From assembly GCF_013294115.1 (NCBI RefSeq), contig NZ_JABSNP010000006.1, positions 173,118 through 237,117 on the forward strand: a DNA stretch of 64,000 bases. The letters are read 5' to 3'. The notes beneath the pieces were generated by a model. That model was given only the letters and a program-made list of their open reading frames with translations. It made no database searches and had not been told where the DNA came from. This DNA is from Hymenobacter caeli. Lineage in GTDB: Bacteria; Bacteroidota; Bacteroidia; Cytophagales; Hymenobacteraceae. The position numbers and the translations under genes are program-made. Below, in pieces: positions 15,792 to 23,878 of the stretch. How positions within the stretch are numbered: the first letter of the stretch is position 1; every line of letters starts with the position of its first letter.

Positions 15792-16559
15792 CTAGCGGCC
15801 CAGGCGGGCTTTGAGTTGTTTGGCCTCGGCTACCTCCTGGGCGGCCGGGTACTCGTTGATGATGCGGTCGTAGGCTTTCAGGGCCCCGTCGTTGTCTTTG
15901 GCCACCTCGCGGGCGGTGGCTTCCTTCAGCAAGTAGCTGGGCGAGAAGTACTCGTTGGCGTTGTGGTCGGCAGCCTTGGCGTACAGGTCGGCGGCCTCCT
16001 TGGGCTTGTTCAGTTCCAGCTGCGCATCGCCCATCAAGGAATACGCCCGGCTTTGCACCAGGTAGTCGTCCGAGCTAAAATCTTCCAGGTAGTCCAGTGC
16101 GTCTTTGTACTTGCCTTCTTTCAGCGACGCCACGCCGGCGTAGAAGTTAGCCAGGTTGCCGGCTTTGGTGTTGCCGTACTGATTAGCCACGGTCGCCAGG
16201 CCGGGGGCCTTGCCATCGCCCAGCATGGCTTTTTTCAACGAATCGGCTTCCCAAGAATCCACGGCCCGGAACATGGCCGTTTGGGCTTTCTGGGTTTGCT
16301 GCCCGCGCCACGTGTAGTACCCAAAGCCCCCCACCACGGCCAGCACCACCACCGCTAGAATGCCCAGCAGCAGGTTGCGGTTGTTGCGCACAAAGTCTTC
16401 CGACTCGACCAAGCGGGCGGCCAAGGCATCGGGGTCTTCCAGCAACGGGTTTTCCGTGACGTAGTTTTCGGCCGGGGCCAGCGGGTCGGCGGGTACGGCT
16501 TGTTGCACTTGCCCCTGGCGGGCCTGCTGGCTCTTGCCAGTGAACGGGATTTTAGACAT
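15792..16559 (-). CDS. Membrane-anchored tetratricopeptide-repeat protein (YfgM-like layout)
   Basis: A 255-residue protein started at ATG 16559 (MSKIPFTGKSQQ). A cytoplasmic Gln/Pro/Ala-rich N-terminus of about 75 residues is followed by one transmembrane helix (LLLGILAVVVLAVVGGFGYYTW, about 81-102) and a C-terminal TPR region, including NLANFYAGVASLKEGKYKDALDYLEDF, ARAYSLMGDAQLELNKPKEAADLYAKAAD and GALKAYDRIINEYPAAQEVAEAKQLKARLGR. This layout matches the YfgM-like family, which associates with the secretion translocon and periplasmic chaperones; the role here is inferred. It ends at an intrinsic terminator and follows pdhA by 55 bp. Confidence 0.8.
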   Translation of the reverse strand: MSKIPFTGKSQQARQGQVQQAVPADPLAPAENYVTENPLLEDPDALAARLVESEDFVRNNRNLLLGILAVVVLAVVGGFGYYTWRGQQTQKAQTAMFRAVDSWEADSLKKAMLGDGKAPGLATVANQYGNTKAGNLANFYAGVASLKEGKYKDALDYLEDFSSDDYLVQSRAYSLMGDAQLELNKPKEAADLYAKAADHNANEYFSPSYLLKEATAREVAKDNDGALKAYDRIINEYPAAQEVAEAKQLKARLGR

Positions 16560-16614
16560 GGTATCCTGAAATGGACGGAATAGGCGGACCGGGGGCCCGC
16601 CCTTCGGCAACTTA

Positions 16615-17781
16615 TTAGTCGTGGATGTAAGGGTAGTCGGCCTGCACGTACACGTCCTTGAACAGCTCGTCGGGCGTGGGGTAAGGCGAAGTTTCGGCGA
16701 AATCTACCGCTGCCTGCACCTCCCCTTTGATGCGCTCGTCGATGGCGTTCAGCTCGTCTTCGGTGGCCATCTGGTTTTCCAGAATCGTATGGCGCACGGC
16801 TTCGATGCTGTCGTGGTTGCGCTTCTCCTCCAACTCTTCCTTGGTGCGGTACTTGGCCGGGTCGCTCATCGAGTGGCCCTTGTAGCGGTACGTGCGAAAC
16901 TCCAGGAACGTGGGGCCCTCTCCGCCGCGGGCCCGCTCGGCGGCGCGGGCCACGGCGTGGTGCACGTCTTCGATTTGCATAGCGTTCACCGATTCCGAAG
17001 GCATGTCGTAGGCCAGGCCCAGCTTGTACAACTCCGTCACGTTGGAAGAGCGCTGCACCGAGGTGCCCATGGCGTAGCCGTTGTTCTCGACCACAAAAAT
17101 CACGGGCAGCTTCCACAGCATGGCCATGTTAAAAGCTTCGTGCAGGGCCCCCTGGCGCACCGCGCCGTCGCCCATGTAGCAAATGCAAAGCTTGCCGGTC
17201 TTGTTGTACTTCTCAGCGAAAGCAATGCCGGCCCCCATCGGAATCTGGCCGCCTACGATGCCGTGGCCGCCCATGAACCCCACCTCTTTGTCGAACATGT
17301 GCATCGAGCCGCCCTTGCCTTTTGAGCAACCGGTGGCCTTGGCGTACAGTTCGGCCATCACCGCGTTGGGCGAAGTGCCAAGGGCCAGCGGATGGGCGTG
17401 GTCGCGGTAGGCGGTGATGTACTTGTCGCCCGGTTCCAGGGCCGACACGGCCCCGGCTACGCAGGCCTCTTGGCCGATGTAGAGGTGGCAGAAACCTTTT
17501 ATTTTCTGCTGCCCGTACAGCTGGCCCGCCTTGTCCTCAAACTTGCGCATGAGCTGCATTTGCTCGTACCAGCGCAGATAGGTTGCCTTCGGGAATTCGG
17601 CCTTGGCCACGGCTTGCGCGCGCGGCTCGGCTCCGTTTTCGGCGGCTACCGGGCGGTCGGGCCCGGGCATGGACCCGTCGGGCTGGGCGGCCGTAGCCAC
17701 CTGCTGGGCGGCATCTTTGCCTTTGGCATCAGCCGCGCCGGGCGCGGTTTTGGGGGCTTCTTTTACTTTCGTATCCGCCAT
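16615..17781 (-). CDS. pdhA: Pyruvate dehydrogenase E1 component, alpha subunit
   Basis: Thiamine-diphosphate-dependent decarboxylation of pyruvate, feeding acetyl groups to the E2 lipoyl domain of the pyruvate dehydrogenase complex. The protein has 388 residues: an unusual Ala/Lys/Pro-rich leader of about 60 residues, then the E1-alpha fold. The TPP motif runs from GDGAVRQ (204-210) to VENNGYAMGT (231-240). HMFDKEVGFMGGHGIVGGQIP (161-181) and the loop YRYKGHSMSDPAKYR are both characteristic of E1-alpha. The beta subunit and E2 are not in the window. It is divergent from recF, with a promoter candidate at 17812-17845. Confidence 0.95.
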   Translation of the reverse strand: MADTKVKEAPKTAPGAADAKGKDAAQQVATAAQPDGSMPGPDRPVAAENGAEPRAQAVAKAEFPKATYLRWYEQMQLMRKFEDKAGQLYGQQKIKGFCHLYIGQEACVAGAVSALEPGDKYITAYRDHAHPLALGTSPNAVMAELYAKATGCSKGKGGSMHMFDKEVGFMGGHGIVGGQIPMGAGIAFAEKYNKTGKLCICYMGDGAVRQGALHEAFNMAMLWKLPVIFVVENNGYAMGTSVQRSSNVTELYKLGLAYDMPSESVNAMQIEDVHHAVARAAERARGGEGPTFLEFRTYRYKGHSMSDPAKYRTKEELEEKRNHDSIEAVRHTILENQMATEDELNAIDERIKGEVQAAVDFAETSPYPTPDELFKDVYVQADYPYIHD

Positions 17782-17811
17782 AGCACGTATAGGTTATTCG
17801 CGTTGGGAGGG

Positions 17812-17845
17812 CGAAATTACGTAAATCTGCCCGGACTACCGACAA
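17812..17845 (-). promoter_or_regulatory. Candidate pdhA promoter
   Basis: On the minus strand a TTG (17843-17845) is followed after 23 bp by TAATTTCG (17812-17819), a one-mismatch match to the Bacteroidota -7 element TAnnTTTG. It is 31 bp before the pdhA start. Confidence 0.35.
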
Positions 17846-17849
17846 CCCG

Positions 17850-18983
17850 ATGACCTTAGACTCGCTGCAATTGCTTTTTTTCAAGAATTACGAGGCCGCG
17901 TCTTTGCAATTCACTCCCGGCCTCAACTGCTTCATCGGCGACAATGGCAGCGGCAAAACCAATCTGCTCGACGCCGTGCACTACTTATCGCTCAGCAAGA
18001 GCGCTCTTACGCCAATTGATGGCAACAGTATCAAGCAAGGTGCTGATTTTTTTGTAGTTAAAGGAAATTTTCGGGCCGATGCAGACGATGCGCCCGAAAC
18101 CATCCAGGTGAGCCTGCGCCAGGGCCAGAAGAAGGTACTGACCCACGACAAGCAGCCCTACGAGCGCATGGCCGACCACATCGGCCGCTACCCTGCGGTG
18201 CTCATTTCGCCCTATGATACCGACCTCATCCGGGAAGGCAGCGAGGAGCGCCGCAAATATTTCGACAGCCTCCTCTCACAATTTGACCACGGTTTCCTGG
18301 ACGTGCTCATTGCGTACAATGCTTTATTGCGTCAGCGCAACGCCTTACTCAAACAAGCTGCTGAACGACCATCGCAGGGTTTTGACCGCGACTACCTGCT
18401 GGCCATTGACGACCAACTGGCCCCGCTGGGTGAACAGCTCTCTGAGCAGCGGGCCGTATTCATCGAGCGCTTTACACCCCTCTTCCAGCAGCATTATCAA
18501 CAGCTGGCCGACGGCCGTGAATCCGTTTCTCTTACTTACAGAAGTCAGTTATTAGAAACAGAATTTGGCCAGTTGCTCCGACAGAATGAGCGCCGAGATT
18601 TCGTTATGCAGCGCACCACCGCCGGGGCACACCGCGACGACTTTGTTTTTCTGCTGGACGGTTTGCCAGTGAAAGGCTATGCCTCCCAAGGCCAGCAGAA
18701 GTCTTACGCCATCGCCCTCAAGCTGGCCCAGTTTGAAATCCTGACCCTTCGCGCCGCCGCCTTGGGCACGGCGGCGACCAAGCCCCTGCTTTTGCTTGAC
18801 GACATCTTCGATCGGCTCGACGACAAGCGCATTGCCCGCCTGTTGGAGTTGGTGGCCAACGACACCTTTGGGCAGGTTTTTCTAACCGATACCAACTTGG
18901 CTCGCACGGACCGGGCGTTGGCTAATGTGCAAGCCCCCATTCGTCGTTTCTCAGTGCAGGCAGGCACCGTCATTCAGTTGTAG
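17850..18983 (+). CDS. recF: DNA replication and repair protein RecF
   Basis: SMC-like ATPase that helps load RecA at gapped DNA with RecO and RecR. Its 377 residues match the family length. Walker A GDNGSGKTN is at residues 30-38, with the typical LNCFIGDNGSGKTNLLDAVHYLSLSKS context. YPAVLISPYDTDLIREGSEERRKYFDSLLSQ is near 112-142, the ABC signature region YASQGQQKSYAIALKLA near 273-289 and Walker B LLLLDDIFDRLDDKRI near 310-325. The coding sequence is less GC-rich than its neighbours. It is followed by a DUF721 gene and by a parS-like palindrome, an arrangement consistent with an origin neighbourhood. Confidence 0.95.
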   Translation: MTLDSLQLLFFKNYEAASLQFTPGLNCFIGDNGSGKTNLLDAVHYLSLSKSALTPIDGNSIKQGADFFVVKGNFRADADDAPETIQVSLRQGQKKVLTHDKQPYERMADHIGRYPAVLISPYDTDLIREGSEERRKYFDSLLSQFDHGFLDVLIAYNALLRQRNALLKQAAERPSQGFDRDYLLAIDDQLAPLGEQLSEQRAVFIERFTPLFQQHYQQLADGRESVSLTYRSQLLETEFGQLLRQNERRDFVMQRTTAGAHRDDFVFLLDGLPVKGYASQGQQKSYAIALKLAQFEILTLRAAALGTAATKPLLLLDDIFDRLDDKRIARLLELVANDTFGQVFLTDTNLARTDRALANVQAPIRRFSVQAGTVIQL

Positions 18984-19108
18984 GGCTCTTTTAAAGTAGT
19001 GATTATTGGGAGTGGCCGTACCTTCGTGGATGGCCTCGCACCACCGAGTTTTGCTCGGCGGCCCCCTATTTTTTGCTGTCCATTCCGCTCGCCCACCTCA
19101 TCCGTCCT

Positions 19109-19426
19109 GTGAAAAAACCTGGTCCTTCCGCTTCTTCCCGCCGCAACGACGTCATCGATTTAAAGGACGGTTTGGCCGCGCTTGTGAAAGCGTATCGGCT
19201 GCAAGGAAAGCTAAACGAAGTAACCGTGGTGGCTAGTTGGGAGCGGGTGATGGGCAAGCCGGTTGCCCTCAAAACCAAGGAGGTTTACGTCTACCAAGGC
19301 AAGCTCTTTGTCCGCCTAACATCGGCCCCTTTAAAGCACGAACTGATGATGGCCAAAACTAAAGTGCTCGAACTCATCAATGCCGAAGTTGGTGAAACCG
19401 TTGTTAAGGAAGTAGTCTTCCTGTAA
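19109..19426 (+). CDS. DUF721 (DciA-like) protein
   Basis: DUF721 proteins include DciA, the ancestral loader of the replicative helicase; whether this short form does so is inferred. About 105 residues from GTG 19109 (VKKPGPSASSRRNDVIDLKDGL); an upstream ATG at 19073 adds 12 residues but fits relatives less well. The core matches the family: LKDGLAALVKAYRLQGKLNEVTVVASWERVMGKPVALKTKEVYVYQGKLFVRLTSAPLKHEL with a conserved W in VVASW and a final NAEVGETVVKEVVFL. A weak -7-like TACCTTCG is at 19019-19026. It follows recF directly on the same strand and stands next to a parS match, which supports a replication-linked role. Confidence 0.85.
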   Translation: MKKPGPSASSRRNDVIDLKDGLAALVKAYRLQGKLNEVTVVASWERVMGKPVALKTKEVYVYQGKLFVRLTSAPLKHELMMAKTKVLELINAEVGETVVKEVVFL

Positions 19427-19456
19427 CCCCCACTTCAGATAAGCACCACTATTTTG

Positions 19457-19488
19457 AACAGAAATGTTTCACGTGGAACATTTCTGTT
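19457..19488. promoter_or_regulatory. parS-like ParB binding site inside a 32-bp palindrome
   Basis: Bases 19465-19480 read TGTTTCACGTGGAACA; its reverse complement TGTTCCACGTGAAACA is a full match to the chromosomal parS consensus TGTTNCACGTGNAACA. The palindrome extends with AACAGAAA and TTTCTGTT on each side (19457-19488). It sits between converging DUF721 and HTH genes, so a terminator role is also possible, but the exact 16-bp core argues for parS. No parA or parB is in the window. Confidence 0.75.
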
Positions 19489-19873
19489 ACCGGGGGCCAT
19501 ACACCTTTAGCAAAAGTTCGTTGTACGCTTCGAGGAGGGCAATGTACTTGGTTTGAAGGGCCAATAATTGCTTTGAGGCATCATTATCAACGGCTTGCAA
19601 GGATGTTACACGACTTGTAACAGGGGTATTATTTGTAACGCGGGTTGTATTTGATACAAACGAGAGCGATGATTGCTGTAATGATGTAAAGTCATTGGCG
19701 AAATCGTGGCCTATTACATCGCCAACACGCTTTACAAAATTATAATCAATTGTTTCGTCTTTGAATTTACGATAAATGGTAGGCCGCGTAATCCCCATCT
19801 CCTCCACAATGCGCGTGATGGAAATACCGCTGTTTTTAATGGCTTCTTGCAGGATTTCGCCTTGATGTGGCAT
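19487..19873 (-). CDS. Helix-turn-helix DNA-binding protein
   Basis: A probable transcription factor of 128 residues, started at ATG 19873 (MPHQGEILQEAIK). The first 45 residues form an HTH: EILQEAIKNSGISITRIVEEMGITRPTIYRKFKDE, with recognition helix around TRPTIYRKF. The remainder is polar with a Ser/Thr/Val-rich middle (NTTRVTNNTPVTSRVTS) and a C-terminal leucine-rich helix (LLALQTKYIALLEAYNELLLKVYG) that could form a dimerising coiled coil. Codon use is much more AT-rich than surrounding genes, and GTTAC/GTAAC motifs occur both inside it and in its leader. Target unknown; autoregulation through those motifs is inference. It ends against the parS-like palindrome. Confidence 0.7.
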   Translation of the reverse strand: MPHQGEILQEAIKNSGISITRIVEEMGITRPTIYRKFKDETIDYNFVKRVGDVIGHDFANDFTSLQQSSLSFVSNTTRVTNNTPVTSRVTSLQAVDNDASKQLLALQTKYIALLEAYNELLLKVYGPR

Positions 19874-20006
19874 GGATAAAGAAGCGTGAGCTAAGGATAC
19901 AAAGATGTAATACGCGAACGGGGAAAACAAGAATGTGTAGAAATAATATTACGCAGAATCAATGATACAAAGCAATACAGGTGAACAGATATGCAATAAG
20001 CGTTGC

Positions 20007-20060
20007 GTAACATATCTAGACACCGTAACAAACAGTGCGCGTTACACTTTAAAATGTAAC
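20007..20060. promoter_or_regulatory. GTTAC/GTAAC motif cluster, possible operators
   Basis: Four GTTAC/GTAAC words at 20007, 20025, 20041 and 20056 in the gap between the HTH gene and the phosphodiesterase gene. The last two form a perfect inverted repeat, GTTACA-8 nt-TGTAAC (20041-20060). Possible binding sites for the adjacent HTH protein, or a weak terminator for the phosphodiesterase gene that ends at 20065. Confidence 0.4.
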
Positions 20061-20064
20061 ATTA

Positions 20065-20943
20065 TTAGCGCACTTCACCCAGCATGGCAATCAAACGGTC
20101 GGGGTAATCAGTGGTAATGCCTTCTGCTCCTACCGCTATCATTTGCTGCATCGCAACGGGGGTGTTTACAGTCCAGGGCACCAAGGCCACCCCGGGAAAC
20201 AAACGCCGTAACTCGGCAACGGCAAGGGCAGTGACACTCTCGTAATCGGGTCCGAAAACGTCGGGTTGGAACCCAAGTTCACGCAAGGCCGCGGGCCAGA
20301 GTTGCCCGTCCTCAATCAGAAAGCAGAGGCGCAACCCGGGTACGGCCAGGGCGTAGGCCAGCCGTAGTACCCTGGCATCGAAGCAGAGCAGCGTCGTGCG
20401 CGCAAGCACTGCCGCGGCAGAAAGTTCGGCCAGCACCAACGCGAGAAAAGGGCCCGGAGCCGGATGGTACAGCCCGTCGCCGGTGGGGCTGCATTTGATT
20501 TCGACGGAGTAGCGGACGGACCGTTGCCCGGCAACGCGGGGAGCCGCTTCAGCGGCGGCCAGCACATCGCGCAACAACGGCTTGGGAGCTGCCGTGGCTT
20601 GCTGCTCGGGAAAATCGACTACGGGCAGGCTTCCGCAATCGCACTGCCGGATGGCGGCGTAGGGCAGCCGGTACAGGTTGTGCTGGCGTTCGTGGGGCGG
20701 GGCAATGGGGCGGCCATCCTGGTCGCGGCACAGGTGCGCCGCCAGCCAGGGGTCGTGCGATACCACCACTTGGTTGTCGGCGGAGATGACGACGTCCATC
20801 TCCAATACGTCAACCCCCAAAGTCAGCGCGTGCAGAAAGGCTGGCAATGTGTTTTCAGGCCGGAGGCCCCGGCAGCCCCGGTGGCCATGCACTTCCGGGC
20901 GTTTATATGGGGGCTCCGGACCGTTCATAGTGGAGGTAAACAC
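20065..20943 (-). CDS. Glycerophosphodiester phosphodiesterase family protein
   Basis: Hydrolyses glycerophosphodiesters to glycerol 3-phosphate and an alcohol. It has 292 residues in a TIM-barrel. HGHRGCRGLRPENTLPAF at residues 19-36 gives the catalytic His and the metal-binding RPENT Glu; VLEMDVVISADNQVVVSHDPWL near 46-67 gives the second metal Glu/Asp pair and the second catalytic His. A late EGITTDYPDRLI is typical of the family end. No signal peptide is evident, so it is probably cytoplasmic, unlike many GlpQ proteins. An alternative start is Met6 (20928). The downstream gap holds the GTTAC motifs. Confidence 0.88.
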   Translation of the reverse strand: MFTSTMNGPEPPYKRPEVHGHRGCRGLRPENTLPAFLHALTLGVDVLEMDVVISADNQVVVSHDPWLAAHLCRDQDGRPIAPPHERQHNLYRLPYAAIRQCDCGSLPVVDFPEQQATAAPKPLLRDVLAAAEAAPRVAGQRSVRYSVEIKCSPTGDGLYHPAPGPFLALVLAELSAAAVLARTTLLCFDARVLRLAYALAVPGLRLCFLIEDGQLWPAALRELGFQPDVFGPDYESVTALAVAELRRLFPGVALVPWTVNTPVAMQQMIAVGAEGITTDYPDRLIAMLGEVR

Positions 20944-21061
20944 AATGGGAAATGAAAGAAAAGAAGTTTAAAGAGGTCGGCAGGAAGTAATTTTGGATTG
21001 TTGGGCCTGGCATCAGAATGCGCACATTATTTCGCCGCGGCCTTATTTTTTTACTGAAATA

Positions 21062-21673
21062 ATGAGAAAACTATTCCTTTTGATTTTAGTGCTGGCCTTG
21101 GGAGCTGGCGCGTACTACTACGCAAAAAGCAAAAAGGACGGGCCAACCGGGGCCCTGGTCCAAGCAGTGGCAGCAGTGCGGGCCCACGACATGGCAAGCT
21201 TCGAAAAATTCGTAGACGTAAGCAGCGTCACCTCACACCTCGTTGATAACATGAGCAGCCAAAGTGCCGTGGTAGGGGCGCTGGTACCGGGCGGGGGACT
21301 GATGATGGGCGGGGCCCTGCGCCTGCTGAAGCCCACGCTGGCAAAAGCTGCCCGCAAAGAGGTAGCGCACTACGTGGAAACCGGTTCGCTGGAGACGGCG
21401 GCCTCCCAACGCCCCGTCAACTTATCCATCTTGGGCCTGGCAGGTAAAGTGGTGAGCCCCGATAGCAAGTTCAGCGGGATTAAATACGCCACGGAGCAAG
21501 GCGAGCAGGCGTTAGTGGGGCTAGAGTTCACCCAGCCCCGCTACGACACAACAATGGTAGTGGAAGTGAAAATGCTGCACCGCGGCGACCATTGGCAAAT
21601 GACCGAAATCACGAACACCGGAGAGTTGCTACGCAACGCTGCCAGCCTGGAGAAGCGGCGCATGTTGAAGTGA
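21062..21673 (+). CDS. DUF2939 domain protein
   Basis: A 203-residue protein started at ATG 21062 (MRKLFLLILVLALGAGAYYYAK), which gives a signal anchor of about 20 residues. The remainder matches the DUF2939 plan: an N-terminal hydrophobic helix with YY, then a domain of repeated short helices (AVAAVRAHDMASFEKFVDVSSV) and a beta-rich C-terminal part (LVGLEFTQPRYDTTMVVEVKMLHRGDHWQMTEI). The in-frame upstream Met at 20993 would add a non-hydrophobic leader that hides the signal anchor, so I reject it. Function is unknown. A 17-bp perfect terminator hairpin follows. Confidence 0.75.
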   Translation: MRKLFLLILVLALGAGAYYYAKSKKDGPTGALVQAVAAVRAHDMASFEKFVDVSSVTSHLVDNMSSQSAVVGALVPGGGLMMGGALRLLKPTLAKAARKEVAHYVETGSLETAASQRPVNLSILGLAGKVVSPDSKFSGIKYATEQGEQALVGLEFTQPRYDTTMVVEVKMLHRGDHWQMTEITNTGELLRNAASLEKRRMLK

Positions 21674-21713
21674 GGCGCTTCGCTGACAATTCCTAAACGT
21701 AAAAGGAAATTAA

Positions 21714-21758
21714 GCAGAAGGCCGGCCCGTCATTACAACGGGCCGGCCTTCTGCTTTT
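21714..21758. terminator. Strong bidirectional terminator
   Basis: Perfect 17-bp stem (21714-21730 with 21738-21754), 7-nt loop, followed by TTTT, between the converging DUF2939 gene and the PLDc_N-type gene. Confidence 0.9.
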
Positions 21759-21776
21759 GTACAATACACGAGGCTC

Positions 21777-22049
21777 TTACTTACCTCGGCCAGCGAACAG
21801 GTAATAAACAATCAGACCTCCCAAGGGAAAGAAGAAAATGATGGCCGCCCAGAGAATCTTTTTGCCGATGTCCCACGGCTGACGGAAAACATCAAGCAAA
21901 GCTAGGACGTCGAGGGCAAGCAATACGTAACCCCAAATGGCCAGGCTGCCGCTGTTGTTGTATCGGCTGCAAGAAGTTGCCAAAAAGAGAAGCGGCATCA
22001 GCAGCGTGGCCAGGCGCACACGAGCGAGATTGGGTCGAAAGGTGTTCAT
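21777..22049 (-). CDS. PLDc_N-type small membrane protein
   Basis: A 90-residue membrane protein. The N-terminus has a lipoprotein-like signal (LLMPLLFLATSC, Cys 27). Then follow two hydrophobic segments (about 36-52 and 65-85) with the phrase ALLDVFRQPWDIGKKILWAAIIFFFPLGGLIVYYLFAGR. That is the phospholipase-D N-terminal (PLDc_N) transmembrane pattern, found both in cardiolipin synthases and in small stand-alone proteins like this. No HKD catalytic motif is present, so it is not itself a phospholipase. It is the last gene before the terminator on its strand. Confidence 0.75.
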   Translation of the reverse strand: MNTFRPNLARVRLATLLMPLLFLATSCSRYNNSGSLAIWGYVLLALDVLALLDVFRQPWDIGKKILWAAIIFFFPLGGLIVYYLFAGRGK

Positions 22050-22142
22050 TAGCGAAGAGAAAGAGGTGAGTACGGCCTTTCTACGCGCTTAGTAAAGAAT
22101 GGATATAAATTCTTAGCATTTTAATGCTCAAACAACTTATAG

Positions 22143-22790
22143 TCAGAACTTTGATTGAATAAATTGTTGTACTTGGACGAAAAATTGGGGGGCAGTACCC
22201 GGCAATAGGGCCACGATGACGGCGACCCCAAACAGGGCCCCGTAGAAGTGAGCGTCGTGGTTGATATTGTCGCCCCGGCGGCGGCCCTGGTACCAGGAAT
22301 AAAACAGGTACAGGAAACCGAACAGGAAGGGCTGGATGGGAAACGGAATGGGGAAGATGATAATGCCCCCGCCGCCCGGGGCCACCGGGAACAGCAGGAT
22401 GCTGGCAAACACCACGGCCGACACCCCGCCCGAGGCCCCCAGGCTGCGGTAGCGGGCATCGGTGCGGTGGCGCAGGTAGGTGGGCACATCCGACACGATG
22501 ATGCCGCCCAAGTAGAGCAGTAGGAACCAGCCCAGCCCGGCTCCGGGCCCAAAGCTGCCCGCCAGGGCCCCCAGCACCACGGGCGCAAACGAGTAAAAGG
22601 CAAACATGTTGAAGAGCAAATGGCCCCAGTCGGCGTGGAGGAAGCCCGACGTGAGGAAGCGGTACCACTGCCCGCGCCGCGCCATGAGGGCGGGCTCCAG
22701 AATCCAGGCTTCCATGAACTCGGGTTTGGAGAAAGCGTAGGCCGACACGAGGACCGTAAGGCCGATAAGAACGAGAACGGGGTTGAACAC
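22143..22790 (-). CDS. Rhomboid family intramembrane serine protease
   Basis: Cleaves substrate transmembrane helices inside the membrane. The 215 residues contain six likely membrane spans. The rhomboid marks are all present: LHADWGHLLFNM at 51-62 (the structural HxxxxHxxxN region), catalytic Ser 120 in LGASGGVSA (GxSG), and catalytic His about 181 in INHDAHFYGALFG. Substrate not predictable. The stop is 6 bp from the start side of the next gene upstream, the polyprenyl synthase, so the two are probably cotranscribed. Confidence 0.92.
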   Translation of the reverse strand: MFNPVLVLIGLTVLVSAYAFSKPEFMEAWILEPALMARRGQWYRFLTSGFLHADWGHLLFNMFAFYSFAPVVLGALAGSFGPGAGLGWFLLLYLGGIIVSDVPTYLRHRTDARYRSLGASGGVSAVVFASILLFPVAPGGGGIIIFPIPFPIQPFLFGFLYLFYSWYQGRRRGDNINHDAHFYGALFGVAVIVALLPGTAPQFFVQVQQFIQSKF

Positions 22791-22796
22791 GGCAGG

Positions 22797-23759
22797 TTAG
22801 TTTTCGCGGTCCATGAGCTGGAGCGCAAGGTGGTGCAGGGGGTACTTACGGGCCTCAGGGGCCCCCACGCGGGCCAGGTGCTGAAGGGCATCCTGGAAGT
22901 AATCGTTGATGAGGGCCTCGGTTTGAGAGCGAATGTTCAGCTCGTCGTACACGGCCCGCACGGCGGCCACTTTGGCGGCGGCGTCGGCCACGGGCTGGCC
23001 GATGTGCCGGGCCAGCACGGCGCGCTGGGCGGCGCTGGCCTGGGCCTGGGCGGTGAGGAGCAGGTAGGTTTTCTTGTCTGATACGATGTCGCCGCCAACC
23101 CGCTTGCCGAAGGTGGCGGCGTCGCCGTACACGTCGAGCAGGTCGTCGCGTATTTGGAAGGCCAAGCCAATGTCGGTGCCGAACTGGCGCAGGTGCTCGG
23201 CATCTTCGTCGGGGGCCCCGGCGAGGCGGGCCCCCAGCTCGAGGCAGAAGCCCAGGAGCACGGCCGTTTTCAGGCGAATCATGTCCAAGTACTGCGGGAT
23301 ACCGACGTGGGCTTCGGTTTCAAAGTTCATGTCCCACTGCTGGCCCTCGCACACCTCGGCGGCCGTCTGGCTGAAGCGGCGCAGCACGGTAGGGAGCAAC
23401 GCCGGGGCCACGTCGAAGAACAGCTCGTAGGCGCGCACCAGCATCACGTCGCCGCTGAGGATGGCCACGTTGGGGTTCCATTTTTCGTGCACCGTGGGCT
23501 GGCCGCGGCGCAGCGGGGCCTGGTCCATCAGGTCGTCGTGCAGCAGGGTAAAGTTGTGGAATACCTCGGTGGCCAGGGCGGGCTTAGTGACGGGCCCCAG
23601 CTCATCGGTAAAGAGGTGGGCCCCCAGCAGCGTGAGCAGCGGCCGGATACGTTTGCCGCCCAGGCCCATGATGTAGCGGATGGGCTCGTAGAGCGTGTCG
23701 GGGGCCTCGCCGTAGTGGAGCTGGGCGAGGGCGGCGGTGATGTGAGCGGGGAGGTCCAA
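22797..23759 (-). CDS. Polyprenyl (isoprenoid diphosphate) synthase
   Basis: Head-to-tail condensation of isopentenyl diphosphate with allylic diphosphates. In 320 residues the first aspartate-rich motif is HDDLMD (74-79) and the second is IRDDLLDVYGD (about 201-211), with the GGKRIRP substrate motif at 34-40. The residues just before the first motif (TLLHDDLMD preceded by FHNF) are consistent with a short- to medium-chain enzyme, but product length cannot be read reliably from this. Probably cotranscribed with the rhomboid gene, whose start is 7 bp downstream of its stop. Confidence 0.9.
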   Translation of the reverse strand: MDLPAHITAALAQLHYGEAPDTLYEPIRYIMGLGGKRIRPLLTLLGAHLFTDELGPVTKPALATEVFHNFTLLHDDLMDQAPLRRGQPTVHEKWNPNVAILSGDVMLVRAYELFFDVAPALLPTVLRRFSQTAAEVCEGQQWDMNFETEAHVGIPQYLDMIRLKTAVLLGFCLELGARLAGAPDEDAEHLRQFGTDIGLAFQIRDDLLDVYGDAATFGKRVGGDIVSDKKTYLLLTAQAQASAAQRAVLARHIGQPVADAAAKVAAVRAVYDELNIRSQTEALINDYFQDALQHLARVGAPEARKYPLHHLALQLMDREN

Positions 23760-23821
23760 GGGTTCTTTCGCGCGAGGGTTCGCAAGGTGAGAAGTAGGTT
23801 TCGCAAAGTTCGTTCTAAAAG

Positions 23822-23858
23822 AAAGGCCCCGCCGCCTGGGTTGGGCGGCGGGGCTTTT
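23822..23858 (-). terminator. Intrinsic terminator of rnr
   Basis: Stem GCCCCGCCGCC/GGCGGCGGGGC (23826-23836 with 23844-23854) with A- and T-rich flanks, 20 bp beyond the rnr stop. Confidence 0.85.
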
Positions 23859-23878
23859 CAGGGGTTGCCGGGGGACGG

